A DNA stretch of 64,000 nt from Odontesthes bonariensis (Eukaryota; Chordata; Actinopteri; Atheriniformes; Atherinopsidae), in the NCBI RefSeq assembly GCF_027942865.1, contig NC_134528.1, positions 6,257,586 through 6,321,585 of the forward strand, written 5' to 3'. A model generated the notes under the pieces. It worked only from the letters and a program-made list of their open reading frames with translations. It was not told the DNA's origin and ran no database searches. Positions 30,656-44,900 of this stretch are shown piece by piece (within the stretch, counting starts at the first letter, position 1; the number at the start of each line of letters is the position of its first letter). The position numbers and the translations under genes are program-made.

Positions 30656-31686
30656 AAAATAAAACTGGTCCAAATCTGGCTGCCATGAATGGGCCGAAGA
30701 AAGTAATCAGAGTAAAAGAGAGAAAACAACCACTGCTTATCTGGAGCCCTTTCACCAGTGGACTAATGTGACTTTAGTCATCTCAGTTACCCAGTAATAG
30801 GATGGACAACATTGAAGAATTGTTGGTGTTGTGCTCCGTTTTTAATCACTTCAGCCTTATTTCCCTACAACAAGCATGTGAACATTTAACTTTTAGGATT
30901 CTAATTAGAACATTTCTGTGAAAGATAGATGAATCCTGATGTTTGTGGCCCTTGAGGTCCATGGCACCGACACAGCGGTTCTGCTGGCAACGCAGATGGT
31001 CGCAAATACACGAAGACACCACAAACATGCAATCAATATTATGATTTGATTTTAACTGTGCACCGTTTCTTTTGTCAAACCCGTTTCTGATATAGCTTCA
31101 AAGGTTTCTGCACAAGACACAAAGCTTCATTTCAACTGAATCAAGCACCAAAGAAACTGTTCTCTTTTTGCACATTTCTACACTTAATGGAAGAGAAAAC
31201 TCAATTTTTATGCAAGTTTAGAAATAAGCAAGTATTCCAACCCGTCTCGTTAAAAAGTGTCTGTGGATTCACATATTGATAATTCAGTTTTTGAATTAGT
31301 ACACAAATATAAATATATTAGTTTACACAATAATCTGTAACTGCATTGGGTTTAGGGTAAACAAAGTGCACTAAAACAATACCTTTTTTTATTATTATAA
31401 TTAAAAAATACACTATTGGAGTAATAATTCAATGTGTAACGGATAAGCCGTTTTACCTCCTGAATTACATCAGTACACTTTCTCCAGCTGACCCAAACCA
31501 GACTATTTCACCCTTCAACACTCAATTATCCTGTATACATAACTCTGAAAGTATAATAAATTATTTCTATTCTAACGACTTGCAAACTAGCTCCTTTACG
31601 TGTACAAAACACATTTATGAGGACAAACTGCTCAGTAAGTTTATAAAAAGAGACATTAAATCAATAACTTATTTACAACAAAGATG
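30656..31686. other. Intergenic, nothing recognised
   Basis: AT-rich sequence between the LINE pair and the likely 3' end of srsf2. No exon-like or repeat signal was identified. Confidence 0.5.
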
Positions 31687-33715
31687 TTTATTGGCATTGA
31701 CCTGAAGCAATTACAAGACATCTGAGAGATTCACAGAATGCAATACAAAAAAAAAAATGTTTTAAATGAAACCCAAAAGCAGCCTCAACTGCTTGAAACC
31801 CTCCACTAGTTGTCACAGTGTAGCCATTTTCAAAGCGAGCAAGACCAGTTGAACAGTGGATAAACCACAGGGGGAGGAGAGAAGGGAGGAAAGAAAAACA
31901 GTAAAGAGGAGAGGATATGTACAGCACATGGAGGGAGGGAGAAGTCACAAGACAGGAGAGGATGGATGATCTGCCACACTTGTGAGCTTACAAACCGGCA
32001 AACGGCAGCGAAGGGTCGAGCCCCGGAACAGCGCCGGGCACTCAGCACCGCAACACGCCACACCATGTCACCACCGCACTGCACCGCATCTTAACAGCTA
32101 ACCAGCATTACTCAACTGCTACACAACTGCGCCTAGTGCACAAAAGATACACAAGAAAGAGGGTTAGAGTCATAGGAAAGCAACTTTAACCAGACAGAAA
32201 AAAATTAAAATAAAAGATTTGACAGAAAAGAAAATGCTATGCTGCTGGATTAGCAAGTCACTAATTAAGTGGCTTTTATAGTCACTGTAGAGTAGGCCAT
32301 TTATTTCTCTTTAAATCGTGGGATGGCATAACATAGCTGTAAATACTGTGAACATTGAACAAGTCACCCTTTTCTACATCAACTTTGCAAATAAAACTTT
32401 CATATCAAACTGGAAAGAGTGTTAAACAAGGGACCTCAGTGAAAGAAATCTACTTTAATTCAGAGGAATTTATTAAAGTACAAGTTGAATCAAAAAGGAA
32501 AAAAAAATTCAACTGAAAAAAATACCTTACAAATCCCTTTCAATGTACTCAGCTTTACAAATGATTATGTCATAGTTACAGAATTTGTTTAGGCAGATTA
32601 AGTCAAATCAGACATTTAAAACATTTTAGACCAAGCTCCAATAACCTTTCAGTCTGCATTCAGTGGTAATAGTTGAGTCCACTTGCTCAATGTGAGACTG
32701 TTCCTGGTGTCCTCAGCAAAGGCTCAAATCATCTGAGATCTGGAAGGAAAGACATAGCAGAGTTGACAAGAGCAAAACAGAACAAGTCCAAGTCCTACAG
32801 CTGAACTGTTTGTTTAAATACAGTACAGGTATGATTCTCTCCTCTCACACTATCATGTATCAAACTGGGTTTTTGGACATTATATTTTTTTTAATAGACA
32901 TAACATTCCTACAAACCTTCACATGTGTTTACAGACCTTTTCCTGGTCCAATTCTCCCCCAAAACTAGCTCTAACAAGTCTTGCACTCGGGCATATTTGA
33001 AAAACAAACCTCGGGGTTGGTTCCCTTTGTGAGAGGCGGAGGAAACCACAGGCACAGGTGGGAACACTCAGTGCATCTGCCCGTGGTCCCCGTGAACGTA
33101 CCTCACCACACCACCTCATACACCAACTGACAGCTCGAAACACCGCCATGACGACCTGCTCCATAGCAACCACCGTTGCCTTGGTGACCTGCTCCTTAGC
33201 AACTGCCATCGCTCTCAGCAACAGGCAGGTCACATGGGCGGGTCACACACTAACTGCTCTCACACTGCCACACCCCCATCCTCCTCCTCTCTTTGCAAAC
33301 AGGACTCAGCAGCTTGGAGGAAAAAATTCCACATTTAGGTGAACGATTTGAGTGAGAATCCCACGTCCCAACCACCCCCTCCCACCAACACACAATTACA
33401 AATGTGATTTAGGTACACCAATTTGAAATCTACCACACTATCAACCCACATTTCCTGTGTGTGCTTTAAATTGAGTAAAGATACTTGCAAAGTAAAGCAC
33501 ACACGGCTAAAACTCCACTTATCAGTCCCGATCATATTTTATTTTGTGGTAGGATTCTACAGACTTTACATGAGTGCACATGAATGCAAAGTAGCATAAA
33601 GACTGCAGAACACAAACCCAATTGACTCAATCGTTTCAAATATAAATACTTTCAGAACAAACTGTATAATCCCCCCTTTTCCCTTGTATACCGTCATATT
33701 GCGTCCAAATTCAGG
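31687..33715 (-). other. srsf2: srsf2 3' UTR region
   Basis: Downstream of the srsf2 stop on the minus strand. Poly(A) signals (AATAAA) occur at 33538-33543, 32469-32474 and 31687-31692, so several UTR lengths up to 2 kb are possible. In mammals SRSF2 controls its own level through spliced 3' UTR forms. A degenerate repeat rich in CCTGCTC/AGCAAC (33150-33220) lies inside, but the splice pattern cannot be told from sequence alone. Confidence 0.55.
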
Positions 33716-34803
33716 TTAAGACTCTGTTCCGTTGCCCTCTGGAGATTTAGATTTACTCTTGGATTTGGACCTGGATCTGGACTTCGACCCTCTGTTGGAA
33801 GGTGGGGTTCGGCTCCTCGACTTGGACCTGGAGCGGGACCGAGACCTGGAAGGAGACTTTGTCTTGCTCCTCCTGGGGGTTCTTGATTTTGATTTGGACT
33901 TGGATTTAGACTTGGACCTGGACCTTGACCTGGACCTGGAGTAGGAGCGGGACCTGGAGCGGCTGTAATGGTGACGGCTCCTGGATCGGGAACGGCTTCT
34001 GCTCCTGGAGCGGCTGCGGCTTCTTCTGCGACGGCGGGGACTGTCTGAGCGACTATGATGCAAAAGAAAAAAGATGGAAAATATCAAAACTTGGTACTTT
34101 TCACAATATAGATCAATAGTTCTACTTTATATAATAAATATGTCAATCCAGGTCTTTGAGGCCAAGACATTTAAAATACTTTATTTTGAGCTCTTGGTAC
34201 TTAAACTTTGAAGGGCATAACAGATATATTCACTTAACACCTTTTTTTAGAAAGCAAAACTATAGCCTTGCATTTGTACTGCTGATATCTCCAATATTTT
34301 TGTGATGATAGTCTTAAGGGAAAAAAACGAGCAGGGATTCAAATCGACATAGTTTCGTATACAATGCCATGTGCTCGTCTGTGCCTTTGTTAAAAAGGCG
34401 CAATATGAAATAAAATGCTACATGGAGATTCGCCTAATCAGCAGTACCTCCTGCTTCGGCGTCCATACCCTCCATATCGGCGTGGTGGAGGCCCTCTCCG
34501 GCTGTACATGGAGTCCGGTGGTCGTCCGTAGCGGGCCATCTGAACCCGCAGTTCCCTCCCATCTAGCAGCGCGCCGTCCATGGCGTCCATGGCGTCCTCG
34601 GCGTCACGCTTGTCCAGGAACCGTACGAAGGCGAAGCCACGGCTCTCCTTGGTGTACCGGTCCCGAGGGATGTAAACATCTCCCACCCGGCCATATTTCT
34701 CAAAAACTCGGCGCAGAGTCTCAGGAGATGTTCGGTAGGTGAGGTTATCCACTTTCAGGGAGGTCATCCCCTCGACGTCTGGCGGCGGCCTTCCGTAGCT
34801 CAT
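33716..34803 (-). CDS. srsf2: Serine/arginine-rich splicing factor 2 (2 exons, 230 aa)
   Basis: Nuclear SR protein (SC35) that binds exonic enhancers through an RRM and recruits spliceosome parts through its RS domain. Exons (minus): 34448-34803 and 33716-34052, phase 2. It starts [23 protein letters not shown] about aa 14-92, with RNP2 LKVDNL and RNP1 RGFAFVRF. The hinge [16 protein letters not shown] contains the Pro that corresponds to human P95. The RS domain runs from about aa 117 to near the C-terminus ([14 protein letters not shown], later a [10 protein letters not shown] run). One intron at the start of the RS domain matches the vertebrate gene. An ATG five codons upstream is in frame (METKK), but the family starts at MSYGRPP. 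Which teleost paralogue (srsf2a or srsf2b) cannot be told. Confidence 0.97.
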
Positions 34804-35956
34804 TTTCTTCGTCTCCAAGCAACAGAGGAGATCGATTAAGATTGAAAACGTTAGGCCCTAACGTTTAAAGAAACGGTTACTGTGCCCACAAAGACACCAG
34901 ATGCTCTATGTTGATCAAATTCTGTCGTTGTTCTAAATATTCTTCTCCTGGACGTAGCTTCTACCGCGCTGGTTTTCACGTGAAATGGCGGCAAGAAGCT
35001 TCCTTTTCCCCTTTTTTTGCGCCCGCGTTGGCCTCCTCTGATTGGTTATTCCTCTGTCAGCCTCCTTCTCTGTAACCGTTAGACTGCCCCCTGGCGGCGT
35101 GGAGTTACCTGTAATAGCAAGAGTGGAGCGCTATTCAGCCTTTGTTTCGTTTAGTTTGATTATTCTGATTAAGCTTGCTATTTGTCTTGAACTTACGTTT
35201 GCATTTTCTTTGCTAATAATCTCCAAATCTAATTGCGTTGATTATTACTTCGTCACGCAACTTTGGTGTCTGAATTATGTGATTTCTACTTGTTGCAAGA
35301 ATAGCCTTATTTAGCCTAAATTTTTGAGCTTCATCCCCATGTTGTTTTTGGTTCGGTGTGAGGCTGTCCCACAGAGCTGTCCTCTGCACTGCAGTCAGCC
35401 CGCACAGTTGGCGTAGGGAGGTCACGTTATAAGGCGGCTCGTCACTAGCGGCTGCTGGAGAGAAAGGGGACTGCGCAAAAAACACTGTCCGGATTTGTGC
35501 CTGGCTGACGTCACAGGGAGCCACAGACCTCTCTGACAGGATCCAGCAACGACAAGCACCGGGGATACTTGAGCAACATCCAGCAGGGCAGGGAGATGTC
35601 GACGAGCTGTTTTGTGCCACACACTTGCCTGTAAAGTAAAAACCAGCCACGGAGATTTGGCTTTGGTGAATTGTGCGGCTGCGGCGCACCATGAGACCGC
35701 TTCCCCGCTGTTAAAGCGACTACCACGGCTGTTTTCTGCCTCAAACCCAGCTGCACTGTTGACCACGAAAGGATAAGCAACCAGAGAACAACTACTAATC
35801 CCCGGGACGGTTACATTCACGGCGGGGCTTGGACCCGACAGAAATGGACAGGGCAGCACGAACTGGATTAAATGATAGGGTATAGAGAGACGCAGCGCAC
35901 GAAGCGACCCTGAAGTGTTATGCCCCTTAAGCCCTGTGGTCTTTATTTGACTGGAA
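34804..35956. promoter_or_regulatory. Divergent promoter region of srsf2 and rnf157
   Basis: The two start codons are 1153 bp apart, pointing outward. On the srsf2 side, AAATGGCGGC (34983-34992) is a YY1-type site and GATTGG near 35040 is an inverted CCAAT box. On the rnf157 side, TGACGTCA (35506-35513) is a full palindromic CRE. Transcript starts are not determined. Long open frames crossing this DNA on the minus strand (35213-35692, 35422-36015) overlap the promoter and rnf157 exon 1 and are not credible genes. Confidence 0.6.
35506..35513. promoter_or_regulatory. Full CRE (TGACGTCA) upstream of rnf157
   Basis: Perfect palindromic CREB/ATF site 444 bp before the rnf157 start codon, in GC-rich DNA. 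It suggests cAMP/CREB responsiveness, but this is inference from the motif alone. Confidence 0.55.
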
Positions 35957-38900
35957 ATGGGAGCTTTAACAAGCAGACAAAACATAGGCGTGGAAGAAGT
36001 GGACATTCCGTCCAATTCGGTGTATCGTTATCCCCCGAAATCTGGTAAGTCATCACACAGCAGGTCGGACTGGGGTGGGTAGGCTAACTGCTCCAAAGCT
36101 CATTGCAGATGATTTATTCTGGGTTTCAAACGCACGACGGGGAATCTTCACCATCATACCTTGTTTGCTGACAGGCCTGCAGGGCATCTCAGCCCTCAAC
36201 CTGGAGTAGTGGAGACCTGTGCTTTCATGAGCCATCTTTTATTTGAATGGACGTTGCAGTTTTCCTAAAACGCGCATTTATACTTTTGATTGGTTATCCT
36301 AATTTTTTTTCCCGACTGGGTAGCATTGTTGCAGGGTCCAAGCAGGGCCAGCAAACACACAGGAACACCCCTACTTTTACTCATTTTTCGCACTTTCTGG
36401 ACTGGGTTACATCATGACTTAATCAGGCTGAATGTGGAAATGAATTAGTCGCGATGGATGACAATAAACAGATCAGCATCACAATCATCGGTAGATATGT
36501 TACAATCATGCACAGGGTAACACTTGTGCTAGTCTATTTCATCCTTCTGTTTGTCAGAATAGATAGGAAAAAAAATAGAAAACATAAGAATTTCCACAAC
36601 TTAATGGTTAAATGCAAAATATTAAAATTTATCTCAGGAAACAGGGAAACAGGATTCATGGTTGAAGGTTGAATTACAGTAGGTGATGCTTTACAAGAGT
36701 GAAAAAATCCTCAAGGAGTTTTAAAAATTCAATATTGCTTTTGATCTGTGAATCAACTAACAAATGAATGAATTGATTGTTTTATGACCTATAGAGATTT
36801 TCATTTTTCAGAGTACAACATGATCTTTTTGTGACTGTGCAAATGATGTCTTATTCTATCCTCTGATCCTGTAGTCAAAAATGCCTGAAACTTTAAGCTA
36901 AACAGTTTATGACTGTAGAAGTTTATGAGAGATAAGTTGTTTTGATTTATAAAGTGATAAAAGCCTGGCTTAATTTTCTGTTGATGGACTTTTCAATTAT
37001 ATGATTAAAAGTAAAGATGCACAGTGATATTGACACAAAATCAGTATCAGCCAATAAAGGCTTTGGCATGAACTATTGTCATGGCTTAAAATTAGTCCTG
37101 CGTGTGGCTGTCGTCTGGCTTTCCTCAAGATGAGCACCGTTCAAGCTTGTTTAATCAGGAAAAAGTTTACAGTTTTGTTGGAAAATGTTCTGTACAAATT
37201 AGCACAGCGTGCTTTACTTGTCAGCCGGTGTAGTTTTTGTTATTGTTGAGCATATTTGAAAAGCATATTTTACGTTTGTATGTGCAGACGGGACTTCATG
37301 ATTCAACACTGGCTCTTGGAAGCTCCTGCAGCGGTCACAATATATTGAGTTGTGTCCTGGAACATTAAAGTCTTTTTTTTACACACATGTGGTTGCAAAT
37401 AACTGCAAATGGTTTCATGACATTTTGTGAAACTTGCAAAATCAGATTTAACAGATGAGGAAGTCTGCATTAGTCATTTGGTTGTTTCAGTTTCACTTTT
37501 GGCAAAGTTTTAGCTATTGAAAGTAATTGTTTGGAGATAAAGTTAAGCTAATGTTGGACTTTAAAACCAACGTGGCTCCAGATGGACATTTACCACTGAA
37601 ATACCCTTAAACTTAAACTGGATAACTTGGTAAAAACAACACAATTCTTGTACATTGGGATAAAAAAAGAGGAAAAACATGGACCTTTTGTTACTGTTTT
37701 GTTGTGATACCAGGTTGCATAATTAAGTTAGTTCCCCTAACCAGTTCCAACATCAGTAAAATGAAGTAATTTGGGCATATCGGATAGCTCCAAAGTAACT
37801 GTTTAAAAGCCACGCTGTATCTGATCGGATTGGGAAGCATTTACCAATCATTTGCCATCCTCTTGACTGCATTTGAACAGTTTAACATTAAGGCAAAGTC
37901 CTTGTTTCACTGTTGACCATGGAGGTGTTATAGAGGATAGAAAATATTAGCCAGCACAGCTTTCTTCCAGTCAGCCCACCTGACACACAAACTGGCCTTT
38001 GGACCTCCAGCAGACCTGTGTGTCTGCAGCCTGTCATGTAATGTGGCATTTTCTGATTGCTACACTGTGTTCAGCTCCCCACTCGGCTTTAGCAGTAATC
38101 CTATTTTAATGTCGAATATGACACTCTGTCAAAGGTATAATGTTATTACTTCTCACTTGTGAGGCCAGCAAAGAAATAAAATAGATTAAAATCTGCTCCA
38201 AAATCAGATCTAAGAAAATCATAACAGTTTTATTTTGCTCGGATATCTAATATCTAAGATTTGTTGTGAGATTGCACACCGAGGAAGCCATGAAATGGAG
38301 AGACTCGGGTTGACTTGTGACCGCTCTCGCCACAGCAGCAGAAGGAATTTGTAGGAACCGTCCTCGTTGCAGCCTGAAGCAGAAGTGGTGGCAGTGGCTG
38401 CCGCCAGTGAAACCGATCTGTCAGCCGCAGTTCCTGTCTGTGGGATCTGGTGACAAAGCCAGAGCCCGGCTCATCTCTCCCACCTGCTGTAAATAATAAG
38501 AAGGTGATGAGGAGAAAGACGGGGAGCTTCGTCACTGGGACTTTTTAAAACTACGCTAATGGCTATAAGAGCAACGCCTCCAAACATCCTGTCCTGATTC
38601 AGACCAGCAATGCCAGACTTCTCTCCATGAACATCAGTTGTTGGCCACTCAGCATGTATTTAAAGCCTGGGAGCCACCATTACAGTCTTATATTAGTCCA
38701 CCCTGTGATTAAAAAGCAGAGCATCCATTAAGTCTTGTTGTCGTCAACTGTGAGTCTCGGGAAACAGGTGGACAAGCTGCAGGCAGACAGGTCCGTTGCT
38801 TGCAATTTATAGTTCTTCCTGCCAGTTTGAAGATCAAATCAAATAATTTGAGTAAAAAATGACTGTTTTTTTGTGCAGGATGTTTTTGATTGTTTATCTT

Positions 38901-41900
38901 CAGCAATGACTCGATGCATATGTAGATGACAGAGCCACTTCGACAGCTCAAATATACCTGTCAGCACATATTGGATCCTCAAATTTGTTTTCTTCTAATG
39001 AGTGAAACAAGAGAAAACATTAATTAAAAATGCTATTTGAAGAGATTTTACAATTGCAATGTTAAAAATCAAACAATTTATGATGAGACTTAAGAAAGAA
39101 AATAAACTAAATATACATTTTAAATACTAGAAAGTCACTAACAGAAAGTTATTCACATCTGCTCCTGAACAGACACATATTTCTCCTAACTAAGCCTGTG
39201 TTGTGTTGTCCTGACCTGACCTGATCGGATTTCTGATGACCTCTATTCGTGCAGGGAGTTACTTCGCCAACCATTTCATCATGGGAGGAGAGAAGTTTGA
39301 CTCCACCCATCCAGAGGGGTACCTGTTCGGGGAAAACACAGACCTTAACTTCCTGGGGACCAGACCAGTGGCGGTAGGTATTCTCACAGATTTTATAACT
39401 GAAACAATTACGAGCAATATTTCCACAAAGAAAGACTTCATGACTTCCATCTGAGAAATGGTGAAACTTATGCTAGATGTTTAAATCTATCTGACGGATA
39501 AAGTTGTTTAGTTCCTGACTACAAGGAACTCTGCTGCTCGTGTCCTCACTAAGACCAAAAAAGTGGACCACATCAGTCCAGCTCTGAGGTCTTTACACCG
39601 GCTGCCTGTCCATCAGAGGATAGACTTTAAAGTTCTGATGCTGCTCTATAAAGCTCTGAATGGTCCAGGACCAGAATACATCAGTGACCTCCTGACCTAG
39701 TATGAAGCCTCCAGACCCCTCAGGTCATCTGGATCCGGTCTTCTATCAGTTCCCAGAGTCAGAACCAGACATGGAGAAGCTGCATTCAGCTTCTATGCTC
39801 CACATGTCTGGAACAAACTCCCAGAAAGCCTCAGATCAGCTGAAACACTCAGTGTGTTTAAGTCCAGGCTGAAGACACACCTATTTTCAGCTGAATAAAG
39901 CTCCAAATCTGAAGCTGGAGTTTCAAAACTTAATCACATTTTAACTACTGATTTTATCTGATTCTTATTTCTTTCTTGTTTGTTTAAAATTTAAATCATA
40001 CTTTTTATTTCTACTGTTTTAATGTATCTGTAAAGCACTTTGAATCGCCTTGTAGTTGAATTGAGCTGTACAAATAAACCTGCCTTACAACTGCAAATGA
40101 AATCAATGTGTTGGATCAAAGACTTCAGAATTATGTCATAACTTGGTCACTTTAATCTCAAAGCGTATTCAGTTTTCTTTTTTACTTTAATGTAGGAAAT
40201 TATTATCCTTTTTTCCAGTTTTGTAATCGTAATTTTTTTTTTACTAACAATGGCACAAGTATGCCAGTGTTGGACTGAATTACTGCGAATTCTTTTTGAA
40301 TATTTATTGTTTTTTTGTTTTGGGAGAACATAATGCGGTAACCCAATAACAGTGGATTTAGTAATGTTGTCATCCCAGTATGTTCAGCAGAGCATCTTTT
40401 GTATACAACACTCGTAGGACTGTCTGCAGCCGAGTTCGCTAACTACTTTGTGAAATACATTTCTGGTAGGTTATTGACTATGTCCACCCATTTCTGGTTT
40501 GAAGTTATCTTTAACTAACACTATGTTTTTATATTTACATAAACAACATCAGCTGATACATACATTGATATCTGAGCGATCTATTTCTAGTATTGGGCAG
40601 GCTTAGAAATTAGGCCATAAACTTCCTTCTTTTCAGAACAAAGCTTTTATCTCTTGAAGAGTTTGATGTCAACATGGATATTCTCCTGGAAAAATTCAAC
40701 AAAAAAGTTGAATACACACAGTGATAAAAGATCACAATGTGATCACATTTATGGTCCCTTCTTGTTGCTCCACAGTAATATCAGCAGACCAAAAATTGTG
40801 TCCTTTTTACCCTTTTTTGTCAGTTGTGTTGCCATGACATTTAAGGTCTTTGGTTGAGAAAACCAATTTTTTTTAAGGCTAAGAATTAGTCTTCTTTTTT
40901 AAATGTTTTACTTTGTCTAACAGAGTCTAACTGCATGTGGCAGTCTAAGAATTAGTCTAACACTACAGACTAGTCCAGATGTCTAGACAGATGCCAGCTG
41001 TCTGTGAGACTGCCACCTTCATTGTACAAAGATTATGAAAGGACTAATAAAAAGAGGGGAAATTAGAAAGGTTGTTGGCTTGGCAGCTGCAGCTGTTTTC
41101 ATTATGGATTAAACATCTGCTTATTTTTTGGTGTGTTGAAAAATGTCCCTAACGAATTTTAAGAATTTATAGTCATAGCTCTCATTTATTTGCTTGGAAA
41201 TCTTCACACTTAGGAAGCAGAAACAGCTTTTCTTGTGTCAGCATCAAAAGGTTCTGCTGACTTGTTGACTCCTGCAAAGGCAATTAAAAGTCTCTCAGAC
41301 AGTCTGACTGTTGCTAATTGAAATTTGTTTCATCATATTAAACCTGTTAAAAGCAAAGTGACCTTCTGCTGACTCCCAGTATAGAGAGACTGATGAGCGA
41401 CAGTTCTTCTGGAGGGTTTGATCGAATACAATCACGAACCTGAAGGTCAAACTAATGAGAGCTGCAGATCATTGGGAGCTCAGAGCAAAAAGGGAATTCG
41501 ACACAGACGGAGTTGAGTGAGACAAAGTGAAGCTGATATTGAGAGGCTCTGCTCCATCTCTCTGTGTGCTAATCTCAGTCACACTGATGTTTTTGGCTAG
41601 ACTGTGGATAAAATTAGGAGTGTGTTTTTCCCCCTTGATTACGTGGGTATTTATAATCCTGCTGTGGGCACAGAATTCAGGCTGGTGACAGTTTCTTTTT
41701 TTGTTGTTTTTTTCGTTCTTGTATGCTTTACCAGCATTATATAATGCATGGTGGTTTCCAAGCAGATGGTGCTGCAGAATCATAAACCTAACCGCAGTTG
41801 TTGTGTTCTCTGTCTCCTCCACCACTTGACAAATATGATAATAGATGGGTCTATATTTAGGGATTTCTCCGAAAGTCCTGCCTGAAGCACACAAATAACT

Positions 41901-44900
41901 ACATCATGCTGGTTGGTTGGCTACACACTTTGTTCCAGACTGAAATATCTCGGAAACAATTCAGTAGATTGTTATGAATTTCTTCACTGGTATTCGTGGT
42001 TCTCACAAGATGAATCCATCATGAGGTTGACAGTTTTGGCTTTTTGTCAAGCTAAAGGGTACATTTAAAAAGCTATGCACCAAAGTGAGCTTTACTCAGA
42101 GATACCTCAACTGAACTGAAAGCTATATATTGTATAAAGAAACAATGGTGAGAAATTTAAATGCTGGAGACAAACCTGAGATTGGGCTAAATACTCACAT
42201 GTCACAGCGTTTTGACACAAACGGAACCATGTAGATCTTCAAAGTTCTGGTTCTAATTTCAAGTCAAGTCACCTTTATTTCTATATCACATTCAGAAACA
42301 ACTGCAGCTTAAAAAAAAAAAAATAATAATAATGAAAGTCTGATGCGAAAATAAAATTTGAAACTTGAAAGGAAGACTGAGAAAAACGAGATGGGCCTTC
42401 AGCCGTGGTTTGAATTGCTGAACAGTGGGATTAGATTTGATATAAAGAGGTAAGCTCTTCCACAATTTAGGGGCAGCCACTGCAAAAGCTCGATTACCTT
42501 TTGTGTCTGTTTCTGGTGGTATTATGTTCCCTGTTGTCGATGTAATGCAGAGATTCCAATTTTCTTTGTGGCCAGATCTGACTTTTGTTTTTTAGTCCAG
42601 ACTGGGCGATTCTGATTTTCTTTCTACAACCTATAATTATCCGATATAAGATCATTTTTGTACTGTTTGTTCAAATTGAACGTTTTGAACATTGAACATT
42701 TTTTCCCAAACTGCACCAGACTATAGGGCGTTCTCTGTCACTTGAAACCCCAAAAATAGAAGTATCTGTTCAAACTCCACCAGAAAGGGAACTACAGTAT
42801 ATCCCCCCTTCATGCATCTGATTGTAGGCCCTAAATCTTTCACTCTTTTTCATCATCTCTAAATATAATGCTGTATTTATAGTTTTGGAAATGAAAGCTG
42901 ATGTAGCAGGTATTACAAACAAGGTACGTTTTAGGTTGTTTTTTAACAAATTCAAGTCCAGTGCAATTACTTTAACATCAACGGCAGGTTTTTCTAGACA
43001 AACAGAAGCTCTCTGCCTTGTCACCAGACAGTGTGTGTGATTGTGATTTCACCACATTCATAGCCAAGCTAAATGCTCAGTTTTATCCTCACAGGTATTA
43101 CAAATGACTAGCTTTGACTTTTCTTTACTCTCAGTGAAACTTCCAGACCCGAGACATGCTCTATAGCACGTGTTTATTATGGGACCACAAAAATAAATGA
43201 TAAATCATTAGAAATCAGATTTCTCTGTGGTATGAGTGCTATGCTCATGGCGTGTTTACGGAGTGGAAAGAAAAACAGAGAAATCTATTGATCGATCGAG
43301 CCGGTCACACTGAAAATGGTTAGATTCTGATTACAGCCGATTATTTGGTATTTACGGGAAGGAAAATCAAAAGGAGTCTGAAGTAAATGCTGCAGACGTC
43401 CGTGTTCCTGCATGCCACCACGCTGCATTATCTCGAGATCTTTTCAGCTCCCCAGTTTGTGTGTGAAAGTACCTTTAGCCTCAAACTTTAGCCTATTGAA
43501 ATTGAATTTTTTCAAGGGGGAAAAGTACTTCCATGAGTCTGTTTGGATTACCTTTACCAAAAATGAGATTTAAAAAAGAAAAAAAGAATTATTTGAACAA
43601 TGCTCACCTGTATTAGAAAATGAAAACGGTTAAAAGAAATTTTTTACATCGACTGATTCCTACTTTGAACTGATTCGGTTCCTTTTTTTTTTTTTTTTTT
43701 TTTGTTAATACGTTGTAAGATCTACAGTGTTGCCAGTGAGTTTCCAGTGAGTGACCCTTTTAGCTTCTGCTGCCCTGTGTGTGCTTGTTTGTGTGGTTTA
43801 CAGGCGTGACTCCTGCTGAGCCCAGATGTGTAATTGTGCTGAATATGGTGCCATTCACAGCCACACAAGCACACTTAAACACACGGGCGCACAGATGAGA
43901 GATTGTAGTGTCGAGGCATCCGACCACATCCTGCATGTTTCTGCTCCAGAGATCTTCAAACCACCTTGGCTCTCCCCTTACGCTCATTCAGCAACTTTTG
44001 GCTTCAAACACTGTTAAAGAGTTGCTGAGAAGTTAACCACAAACTGAGTTTTTGATGGTTTTTTTTTATTCTTGGGGGCAAGAGAGAGTATTTAAGCCAG
44101 CTTCTGGGGTTATTTTCCATTTTTATTAGAAGACTGTTTGGTCATGTTAGGAGCTTGAAATGATGCCAGACTCTGTTTGACTCTTGAGTTTTTTACTTCC
44201 CTGTTGTCCACTTGGGTGCATGTACTTTAAAAACATTGTCTAAAGTGTTAGTTTCGTCCCTGGAAAGACACAATCTGAGCAGGTTTGTTTTGCTCAGGCT
44301 CAGCATTTGTCAGCACCAGCGAGATCCCTGCTGACAACTCAACGCCCTGTTGTGTTGAGTTTAAACCTGGAGCAGCCACGGTCATCGTGCAGCCATGAAT
44401 TGCTGCGGTAAAGAGAGGAATGTTGGGCAGTTGAGAGAAAATGAATACTTGCGCTCATCACTCTCATAACATGTATCTTAGAGCTATAATTTCTTGTTTT
44501 CTTTTTGTCTTCAGTTCCCGTATGCAGCGCCTCCACCTCAGGAACCAGTGAAAACGTTACGAAGCCTTATAAACATTCGGAAGGACACGCTGCGGCTCGT
44601 AAGGTACACAGCCCCGTCATCCTCACGCAGCCTGCCATTAACCCAGTGTTGTTCAAGTTTATGGCCACTGATTTATTTTTAGAGCACAAACCACCGCAGC
44701 TAATTTTAGAGATAGTGTCAAGTTGTTAATGCTTGAATTTATAACACTGACTTATTTTTGTTGGGGTTACATAAACCAAAAAATAAAACCGCTCGAAATC
44801 CATCCATCCATCCATCCATTATCTATACCGCTGAATCCGTCGATCGGGTCGCGGGCGGGCTGGAGCCTATCCCAGCAGTCAATGGGCGAGAGGCGGGGTA

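Noticed and set aside
33058-33342. 94-codon plus frame and its 104-codon minus partner
   Set aside because: Low-complexity repeats in the srsf2 3' UTR region; no splice or family support.
28964-34803. jmjd6, mettl23 or mfsd11, expected from human gene order
   Set aside because: No exon-like matches seen between mxra7 and srsf2 or up to rnf157.
35213-36015. Long minus-strand frames of 159 and 197 codons
   Set aside because: They lie over the GC-rich promoter and antisense to rnf157 exon 1, without domains.
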